A stretch of 5,090 bases of DNA, taken from positions 1 through 5,090 of the forward strand of contig JANWKW010000016.1 of the NCBI GenBank assembly GCA_025451135.1, written 5' to 3'. The DNA comes from Vulcanimicrobiia bacterium. Its GTDB lineage: Bacteria > Vulcanimicrobiota > Vulcanimicrobiia > Vulcanimicrobiales > Vulcanimicrobiaceae. Positions 1-4,697 of this stretch are shown piece by piece; positions within the stretch are counted from its first letter, which is position 1, and every line of letters starts with the position of its first letter. The position numbers were made by a program, and so were the translations under genes. The notes beneath the pieces were generated by a model. The model did no database searches and was not told where the DNA came from. It was given only the letters and a program-made list of their open reading frames with translations.

Positions 1-83
1 CCCCCGGGGGGCGATAATAGTGGACAGCGCACTAGCGGCGCTTTGAGCGAATAATATAGGAAAAGATGATTTCGTGCAAATTA

Positions 84-103
84 GTGAGGAGCGATTCCCT
101 CAC
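84..103. repeat. Inverted repeat upstream of topA
   Basis: The arms GTGAGG (84-89) and CCTCAC (98-103) are perfectly complementary across an 8-base spacer. No T-run follows, so it is not an intrinsic terminator. It lies about 40 bases upstream of the putative topA -35 hexamer and directly abuts the CG-alternating tract. An operator or a cruciform-prone site is possible, but a 6-bp-arm repeat can also arise by chance. Confidence 0.35.
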
Positions 104-142
104 GCGCGCGCGCCGGTGTCCCGCTCGACGGCCGACTCCTCG

Positions 143-178
143 TTGCCCCGGGCTTGACTCGGGGGGTATACTTGGCCC
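143..178 (+). promoter_or_regulatory. Putative topA promoter giving a leaderless transcript
   Basis: TATACT at 167-172 matches the sigma-70 -10 consensus at 5 of 6 positions. TTGCCC at 143-148 matches the -35 consensus at 4 of 6, with an 18-base spacer. A start site 7 bases after the -10 element would be at or next to 179, which is the first base of the topA GTG codon. The transcript would therefore have no 5' leader, consistent with the absence of a Shine-Dalgarno sequence at normal spacing. The only G-run (161-166) ends 12 bases before the start. CCCCG (146-150) and CGGGG (160-164) form an inverted repeat over the -35 and spacer and could be an operator. This is inferred from sequence alone. 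Confidence 0.5.
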
Positions 179-2323
179 GTGAAAAAGCGCCTGATCATCG
201 TCGAATCGCCGACGAAAGCCCGTACTATCAAGAAATTTCTGCCGGCGAGCTATATCGTCAAGGCGTCGGTCGGGCACGTTCGCGACCTGCCGAAGTCGAC
301 GCTGGGCGTCGACGTGGACAACGATTTCACGCCGAAATACCTGACGATCAAGGGCAAGGGCGACGTGATCAAGGAGCTCAAGGCGGCGGTCAAATCGGCG
401 GACGACGTCTTCCTCGCGACCGACCCCGATCGCGAAGGCGAGGCGATCGCGTGGCATCTGGCCGAGCTCCTGAAACTGCCCGACGCCAAGCGCATCGAGC
501 TCCACGAGATCACCAAGGCGGCCGCGCTGGAGGCGATCGCTCACCCCCACAAGATCGACATGGACCGGGTCAACGCGCAGCAGGCGCGCCGGATCCTCGA
601 CCGTCTGGTCGGCTACAAGATCTCGCCGCTGCTCTGGGCGACGATCCGCGGCGGCCTCTCGGCCGGGCGCGTGCAGTCGGTCGCGGTCAAGCTGATCGTC
701 GATCGCGAGCGCGAGATCGGGGCGTTCGTCCCGCGCGAGTACTGGTCGATCACCGCGCAGCTCGCGACCGGTCGCGAGCCGGCCCTCGTCTTCCCGGCCG
801 ACCTGATCGCGCACAAGGGCGAGAAGCTCGAGATCGTCAGCAAGGCTCAGGCCGACGCGGCACTGGCGGGGATCGAAGGAGCGGCCTATCGGGTCGCTTC
901 CGTCAAACGGCGCGAAGTGCGCCGCAACGCGGCCGCGCCGTTCACCACCTCGACCCTCCAGCAAGAGGCCTCGCGCAAACTCCGTCTGCGCGTCCGCCGG
1001 ACGATGCAGATCGCGCAGGCTTTATACGAAGGCGTCGACCTCGGAGCCGAAGGCACCCAGGGTCTGATCACCTATATGCGTACCGACTCGACCCGGATCA
1101 GCGATTCGGCCCGCGAGGAAGTGCGCGAGTTCATCCACGAGACCTACGGCGAGGCCTTCCACGGCGGCCGCACGTTCAAGATCAAAGAGGGCGCGCAGGA
1201 CGCGCACGAAGCGATCCGCCCGACCTCGGTGCGCCGCACGCCGGACTCGCTCAAGGGCATCCTCAAGCCGCAAGAACTCTCCGTCTACCGCCTGATCTGG
1301 GAGCGGTTGGTGGCCTCGCAGATGTCGGCCGCGGTGCTCGACCAGACGACCGTCGACATCGATGCGAACGGCTACACGTTCCGCGCCAGCGGCAGCGTCG
1401 TGACGTTCGCCGGCTTCACCAAGGTCTACGAGGAAGGCAAGGACGACGACGCGCTCGAGCCCGCGCCGGCCGACGGCACGAAGAAGAAGGGCAAGGTCCG
1501 GCTGCCGGAGCTCAACGAGGGCGATGCGCTGGACTGCAGCGGCATCGACCCCAAGCAGCACTTCACCGAGCCGCCGCCGCGCTTCACCGAAGCCACGCTG
1601 GTCAAGGCGCTCGAAGAGAACGGCGTCGGCCGCCCCTCGACCTATAGCACCATCGTCGAGACGATCCAAGCCCGCGGGTACGTGGTGCAGGCCGAGCGGC
1701 GGTTCGCGCCGACCGACATCGGCATCGCGGTCAACGATCTGCTGGCAGAGCATTTCAAGGATATCGTCGACCTGCGCTTCACCGCGCAGATGGAAGGCGA
1801 TCTCGACAAGGTCGCGGACGGCAACGGCGACTGGGTCGCGGTGCTGCGCGCCTTCTACGGCCCGTTCGCGATCGAGCTCGAAGAGGCCGAGAAGAAGATC
1901 CCTCGCGTCGAGCTCAAGGACGAACCCACCGACGAGATCTGCGTGAACTGCGGCAAGCCGATGGTCATCAAGACCGGCCGCTTCGGCCGGTTCATCTCGT
2001 GCACCGGCTACCCCGAATGCAAGACCACCAAGCCGATCCTCAAAGATACCGGCGCCAAGTGTCCCAAGGACGGCGGCTCGATCGTCGAACGCCGCTCGAA
2101 GAAGGGCCGGACGTTCTTCGGCTGCGCGAACTATCCGAACTGCGACTTCGTCTCGTGGGATCGCGTGATCGCCGAGCCGTGCCCGGTGTGCGGCTCGTAC
2201 GTCACCGCCAAGGCCCGCCGCGGCGGCAACGTGCTGCTCGAATGCGCCGCGAACAAGGAACACGACGTCTCGATCCTCGGCGCGAAGCAGGAGCAAGCGG
2301 AGCAAGAACCCGTCGAGGTCTAG
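179..2323 (+). CDS. topA: Type IA DNA topoisomerase I
   Basis: This enzyme relaxes negative supercoils by cutting one strand through a 5'-phosphotyrosyl link and passing the other strand. The 714-residue product is close to Bacillus TopA in length. A TOPRIM domain begins with IIVESPTKA, including acidic Glu9, and contains DPDREGE at 82-88 with Asp82, Asp84 and Glu86 as the metal-binding acids. DRLVGY (141-146) and LSAGRVQS (160-167) follow. The active-site motif ITYMRTDS (297-304) places the catalytic tyrosine at 299. DAHEAIRPT (341-349), GVGRPSTY (482-489) and FTAQMEGDLD (534-543) complete the core. The C-terminus has three zinc-ribbon repeats: Cys588/591/608/614; Cys628/Asp631/Cys649/Cys655; and Cys668/671/689/His695. 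The second repeat lacks one cysteine. GTG at 179 is the only usable start, because an in-frame TGA lies at 155-157 with no other start codon between, and it gives the conserved N-terminus. trmFO follows after 4 bases, so the two are probably cotranscribed. Confidence 0.98.
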   Translation: MKKRLIIVESPTKARTIKKFLPASYIVKASVGHVRDLPKSTLGVDVDNDFTPKYLTIKGKGDVIKELKAAVKSADDVFLATDPDREGEAIAWHLAELLKLPDAKRIELHEITKAAALEAIAHPHKIDMDRVNAQQARRILDRLVGYKISPLLWATIRGGLSAGRVQSVAVKLIVDREREIGAFVPREYWSITAQLATGREPALVFPADLIAHKGEKLEIVSKAQADAALAGIEGAAYRVASVKRREVRRNAAAPFTTSTLQQEASRKLRLRVRRTMQIAQALYEGVDLGAEGTQGLITYMRTDSTRISDSAREEVREFIHETYGEAFHGGRTFKIKEGAQDAHEAIRPTSVRRTPDSLKGILKPQELSVYRLIWERLVASQMSAAVLDQTTVDIDANGYTFRASGSVVTFAGFTKVYEEGKDDDALEPAPADGTKKKGKVRLPELNEGDALDCSGIDPKQHFTEPPPRFTEATLVKALEENGVGRPSTYSTIVETIQARGYVVQAERRFAPTDIGIAVNDLLAEHFKDIVDLRFTAQMEGDLDKVADGNGDWVAVLRAFYGPFAIELEEAEKKIPRVELKDEPTDEICVNCGKPMVIKTGRFGRFISCTGYPECKTTKPILKDTGAKCPKDGGSIVERRSKKGRTFFGCANYPNCDFVSWDRVIAEPCPVCGSYVTAKARRGGNVLLECAANKEHDVSILGAKQEQAEQEPVEV
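2315..2319 (+). promoter_or_regulatory. Ribosome binding site of trmFO
   Basis: GAGGT sits inside the last codons of topA, about 8 bases before the trmFO ATG. The signal lies within topA and the gap to the next gene is only 4 bases, which suggests translation of trmFO from a shared topA-trmFO message. Confidence 0.65.
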
Positions 2324-2327
2324 CGCG

Positions 2328-3644
2328 ATGGAACGCTTGACGGTGATCGGGGGCGGCCTTGCGGGGTGCGAGGCGGCATGGCAGGCGGCCCGGCGCGGCG
2401 TCGCCGTGGACCTGTACGAGATGCGTCCGACCAAGAGCGGGCCGGCGCATCAGACGGACCGCTTGGCCGAGCTGGTCTGCAGCAACTCGCTGCGCGGGGC
2501 GGCGATCGAGAACGCGGTCGGGCTGCTCAAAGAAGAACTGGCGCGGCTGGATTCGATCATCATCACCTCGGCGCGCGAAGCGGCTGTGCCGGCCGGCGGT
2601 GCGCTCGCGGTCGATCGCGTGCTGTTCGCGCAAGGCGTCGAGGAGCGGATCGAGCGCGAGCCGCTGATCGCTCTGCACCGCGAAGCGGTCGACGCGATCC
2701 CGCTCGACCGCCCGGTCATCGTCGCGTGCGGGCCGTTGCCGAGCGACGAACTGCTGGCGAGCATCGACGCCCTGGTCGGCACGCGCATGCATTACTTCGA
2801 CGCCGCCTCGCCGATCGTCGCTGCGGATTCGCTGGACGAGAGCCGGACCTACCGCAAGTCGCGCTACGAGAAGGGCGACGGCGACGACTACATCAACGTC
2901 CCGCTCGACCGCGAGCAGTACGCCCAACTGATCCACGACCTCAAGACGCTGCCGCGGCATCAGCCCAAAGACTTCGAGGCGGACGCCACCACCAAATACT
3001 TCGAAGGCTGTCTGCCGGTCGAAGAGATGGCCGACCGGGGCGACGAGACGCTGCGCTTCGGACCGCTCAAGCCGGTCGGCCTGCGCCATCCGGTCACCGG
3101 CATCACGCCCTACGCGGTCGTGCAGCTGCGCAAGGAGAACGCCGAAGGCACCGCCTTCAATCTGGTGGGATTTCAGACGCGTCTGACCTGGCCCGCGCAG
3201 AAAGAGGCGTTCGGCAAACTCCCCGGCCTGGAGAACGCGGAGTGGCTGCGCTTGGGCGTGATGCACCGCAACACGTTCCTCGACTCGCCGCGCTTGCTGG
3301 ATGCGTCGCTGCGGCTGCGCGGCCGCGACGCGCTGTGGTTCGCCGGGCAGATCACCGGAGCCGAGGGCTACGTCGAAGCGGCCGCCTGCGGCATGATGAC
3401 CGGCGTCCACGCGGCCCGGCAGATCCTCGGCCTGCCGCCGGTGACGTTCCCGCGCGAGAGCGCGCTCGGCGCGGTGGTCGCGCATCTGCAGAACACCACC
3501 ACCCCCGACTTCCAACCGGCCAACGTCACCTGGGCGCCGTTCCCCGAGCTCGAACGTAAAGTGAAAGATAAAAAAGAGCGGCGCGGCCTGATGGCCGAAC
3601 GCGCGCTGGCCGCGATCGACGCGTTCGCCGCCGCCAATTCATGA
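2328..3644 (+). CDS. trmFO: Methylenetetrahydrofolate--tRNA-(uracil-54-C5)-methyltransferase
   Basis: This cytosolic flavoprotein makes 5-methyluridine at position 54 of the tRNA T-loop, using 5,10-methylenetetrahydrofolate as carbon donor and reduced FAD. It replaces the SAM-dependent TrmA found in other bacteria. The 438 residues match the usual length of about 435-440. The FAD-binding glycine motif GGGLAG is at 8-13, followed by LYEMRP at 29-34. ELVCSNSLR (48-56) and FEGCLPVE (225-232) carry Cys51 and Cys228, which align with the two functional cysteines of Bacillus TrmFO (Cys53 and Cys226). VPAGGALAVDR (87-97), KPVGLRHPVTG (248-258), PYAVVQLR (261-268), GVMHRNTF (310-317) and FAGQITGAEGYVEAAA (338-353) are family signatures. 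ACGPLPSD (133-140) differs from the common ATGPLTS, a mild variation near the FAD site. The ATG has a ribosome binding site at good spacing and gives the conserved N-terminus. It follows topA directly, as in Firmicutes. Confidence 0.98.
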   Translation: MERLTVIGGGLAGCEAAWQAARRGVAVDLYEMRPTKSGPAHQTDRLAELVCSNSLRGAAIENAVGLLKEELARLDSIIITSAREAAVPAGGALAVDRVLFAQGVEERIEREPLIALHREAVDAIPLDRPVIVACGPLPSDELLASIDALVGTRMHYFDAASPIVAADSLDESRTYRKSRYEKGDGDDYINVPLDREQYAQLIHDLKTLPRHQPKDFEADATTKYFEGCLPVEEMADRGDETLRFGPLKPVGLRHPVTGITPYAVVQLRKENAEGTAFNLVGFQTRLTWPAQKEAFGKLPGLENAEWLRLGVMHRNTFLDSPRLLDASLRLRGRDALWFAGQITGAEGYVEAAACGMMTGVHAARQILGLPPVTFPRESALGAVVAHLQNTTTPDFQPANVTWAPFPELERKVKDKKERRGLMAERALAAIDAFAAANS

Positions 3645-3647
3645 ATT
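3636..3647. repeat. 12-bp perfect palindrome over the trmFO stop codon
   Basis: AATTCATGAATT is self-complementary over 12 bases, overlaps the TGA stop of trmFO and runs into a five-T tract (3646-3650). It is markedly AT-rich for this window. With no loop it is a poor RNA hairpin, so a terminator is unlikely. A DNA-level binding site for the downstream gene, or chance, are the alternatives. Confidence 0.4.
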
Positions 3648-3681
3648 TTTCACGCCTCGCCGTTTAGCTAGGAGCAACAAC

Positions 3682-3686
3682 GGAGG
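3682..3686 (+). promoter_or_regulatory. Strong Shine-Dalgarno of the small secreted protein gene
   Basis: GGAGG ends 9 bases before the ATG at 3696. It is the best ribosome binding site in the window and fixes that start codon. No convincing promoter is visible in the 51-base gap after trmFO, so the gene may be read from the topA-trmFO transcript. Confidence 0.75.
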
Positions 3687-3695
3687 GACTCTATC

Positions 3696-4139
3696 ATGAA
3701 GATGCGCCCACGCATCGTCGCGATCGCCGCTATGTCGGCGATGCTCCTGACCTCGAGCCTGCCGGCGTCGGCCGACGGGGCGCGCTCGCGATTCAGCGAC
3801 ATGAACAGCTACAACGGCGCGCCGATGCTCGGCATCACCAACGCCATGATCGCCGCGGGCGGCGGCGCGAAGCGCTTCGACGCGACCAGCTTGGTCGAGG
3901 TCCTCGCGGGCGATAAGACCGCGGCCGAGGTCGCCAAGCTCCAGGGCCAGTACGGCAAGGACAACGTCTCGTCGTTCCTCGAGGTCTTCGACTTCGTGGT
4001 CGCCGACGCGATCAGGATCGCGAGCGCAAAGCACGTCTCGCTCAGCGCGGCGCCGGATCCGTCGCCGTCCGACGGCCGGGCCCTGGCGGCCGCGCTCTAC
4101 AAGACCGGCCTGACGCGCGGCTCGTTCGACGTCGAATAG
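3696..4139 (+). CDS. Small secreted protein of unknown function, possibly C-terminally truncated
   Basis: I do not recognise the 147-residue product. It opens with a clear signal peptide: basic MKMRPR, a hydrophobic stretch from about 7 to 18, then PASA, with likely signal peptidase I cleavage after Ala26. The mature part of about 121 residues is soluble and cysteine-free. It includes a Gly/Ala-rich patch (IAAGGGAK, 52-59), a charged helix-like section around 75-86 and a hydrophobic segment FLEVFDFVVADAIRIA (94-109). Signal peptide, strong ribosome binding site and G/C-ending codons all argue that it is a real gene. The oddity is its end. TAG at 4137-4139 is followed in the same frame by about 20 protein-like codons with the same codon preference, so the ancestral protein may have been longer. 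It occupies the place where Firmicutes carry xerC but shows no recombinase features. Confidence 0.8.
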   Translation: MKMRPRIVAIAAMSAMLLTSSLPASADGARSRFSDMNSYNGAPMLGITNAMIAAGGGAKRFDATSLVEVLAGDKTAAEVAKLQGQYGKDNVSSFLEVFDFVVADAIRIASAKHVSLSAAPDPSPSDGRALAAALYKTGLTRGSFDVE

Positions 4140-4205
4140 ATGCTCGACGGACTGGTCTCGCATCCGATCCATCTGCAAGTGATGGACTGGGAAGCGCTCC
4201 ACCGC
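4140..4205 (+). pseudogene. Probable remnant C-terminal coding sequence of the secreted protein
   Basis: Directly after the TAG the same frame reads ATG CTC GAC GGA and continues as MLDGLVSHPIHLQVMDWEAL, with mostly G/C-ending codons and an amphipathic, protein-like composition. One base change, TAG to TAC or TAT, would join it to the preceding FDVE. From about 4200 the frame turns into Arg/Asp/Gly-rich sequence that is the antisense of the minus-strand membrane protein gene, ending at a TGA at 4308-4310. This suggests an eroded or cut-off gene end. The alternative is a separate 56-codon ORF started at the ATG abutting the TAG, which is less likely because its second half looks non-coding and it lacks its own ribosome binding site. 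Confidence 0.45.
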
Positions 4206-4607
4206 TCAAGGCAACATGCAGGGCATTGGGATGACCGAGGACGTCAGGGCTCGTGCGACGGCGAAGCAGATGACGGGGACCCCGATAGCTGCGACTCGAT
4301 AGAGCGGTGAATACAGCGGCATCGTGAATTGCGGCGTGCCGCGCGAGAACGTAGCGACGATATCGGCTGCCGGCAAGAGCAGCGCGACGATGATCGGGAC
4401 CCCGAGAACGATAGCGCCCATCGGCGCGCACGGACCGTGGTCGAGTCCGAGGCAGATCGCCACCAGGCTCGGAAAGGTCGCCCAAAAGATGGCCCGCCTG
4501 CGCGCGCTCCTGATCACTTCCTCGCTGCCGTCGCGAGGAGGAACGGTCCGCAGATCGTCCGGAGGCGCCACGGATGCGAGCGTTCCCGGACCGTTGCGGC
4601 TTTCCAT
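4206..4607 (-). CDS. Small membrane protein of unknown function
   Basis: The 133-residue product is not a family I recognise. A polar, Pro-rich N-terminus (1-32) leads to a basic RSARRR cluster (33-38), then three hydrophobic segments at about 39-55, 62-86 and 105-122. The positive cluster before the first segment suggests a cytoplasmic N-terminus. The short loop after segment one holds HGPC (57-60), and the second segment carries an embedded AAD (80-82). Codons end mostly in G or C on this strand and the residue makeup is typical of membrane protein, whereas the opposite frames look like shadows. ATG at 4607 is the only ATG/GTG/TTG start in this frame between the gene and hslV. The longer open frame to 5015 would be antisense to hslV and is not used. 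No Shine-Dalgarno is obvious. It is convergent with the secreted-protein gene and divergent from hslV. Confidence 0.65.
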   Translation of the reverse strand: MESRNGPGTLASVAPPDDLRTVPPRDGSEEVIRSARRRAIFWATFPSLVAICLGLDHGPCAPMGAIVLGVPIIVALLLPAADIVATFSRGTPQFTMPLYSPLYRVAAIGVPVICFAVARALTSSVIPMPCMLP

Positions 4608-4613
4608 GCCCCG

Positions 4614-4633
4614 AGGCGACCGCCAGGCGACCG
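4614..4633. repeat. 9-bp tandem direct repeat in the hslV upstream gap
   Basis: AGGCGACCG occurs at 4614-4622 and again at 4625-4633, a period of 11 bases or about one helical turn. The copies would face the same side of the helix, as paired protein-binding half-sites often do. They lie 7 bases before the palindrome at 4641. Function is inferred from geometry only, and chance is possible in GC-rich DNA. Confidence 0.4.
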
Positions 4634-4640
4634 GCGGGGG

Positions 4641-4660
4641 CGTCCGTAACAGTACGGACG
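4641..4660. promoter_or_regulatory. Perfect inverted repeat, candidate operator or 5'-UTR hairpin
   Basis: The arms CGTCCGTA (4641-4648) and TACGGACG (4653-4660) are perfectly complementary across a 4-base ACAG loop. No T-run follows on either strand, so it is not an intrinsic terminator. It sits 37 bases before the hslV ATG and 33 bases before the membrane-protein ATG, almost exactly at the centre of the 90-bp divergent gap. That suits a shared operator for a dimeric regulator. A structured leader element in either transcript is the alternative. I could not identify convincing -10/-35 pairs for either direction. Confidence 0.6.
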
Positions 4661-4688
4661 TGAAACCCTCGGCTCGGAGCTGGGGTAC

Positions 4689-4693
4689 TGGAG
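4689..4693 (+). promoter_or_regulatory. Ribosome binding site of hslV
   Basis: TGGAG lies 4 bases before the ATG at 4698. The spacing is slightly short but usable, and it supports this start, which gives the expected short propeptide. Confidence 0.5.
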
Positions 4694-4697
4694 CGCG

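Larger units (their letters stand above)
1..178. other. Leader region upstream of topA, no supportable gene
   Basis: No coding sequence can be supported here. Short open tails enter from the left edge on the plus strand, with stops at 44-46 and 52-54. They use ATA, CTA, AGT and AAT codons unlike the genes downstream and match no family I recognise, so an upstream gene may or may not end here. Positions 45-85 are AT-richer than anything else nearby. A weak hairpin (AGCGC at 26-30, GCGCT at 38-42, followed by only three T) is too poor to call a terminator. GTGAGG at 84-89 pairs with CCTCAC at 98-103 across an 8-base loop. A strictly alternating pyrimidine-purine tract of mostly CG steps follows at 101-112. 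The last 40 bases hold the putative topA promoter. Confidence 0.6.

Noticed and set aside
26..44. Hairpin AGCGC/GCGCT with a short T-run as a terminator of an upstream gene
   Set aside because: The stem is 5 bp with only three T after it, and no upstream gene can be confirmed in the window.
154..172. TTGACT (154-159) as the -35 of topA
   Set aside because: It lies only 7 bases from the TATACT -10 hexamer, far short of the needed 16-18. TTGCCC at 143-148 fits better.
32..964. Minus-strand open frame opposite the 5' half of topA
   Set aside because: It is antisense to the TOPRIM domain coding sequence, with non-protein-like composition.
154..1647. Long plus-strand open frame overlapping topA in another frame
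   Set aside because: The translation is Arg/Gly/Ala/Asp-rich with no domain structure, the usual shadow of a GC-rich gene. topA in the true frame has every family motif.
1022..3515. Long minus-strand open frames opposite topA and trmFO (1022-2434 and 2202-3515)
   Set aside because: They are antisense to two certain genes, have Arg/Asp/Leu-rich low-complexity translations and show no recognisable motif.
4168..4186. Inverted repeat TCCATC/GATGGA as a terminator between the convergent genes
   Set aside because: The 6-bp stem has no T-run on either side and lies within the protein-like continuation after the TAG, so it is most likely incidental.
3639..4202. Minus-strand open frame opposite the secreted protein gene
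   Set aside because: The translation is Arg/Asp/Val-rich shadow. The plus strand has a signal peptide and a strong ribosome binding site.
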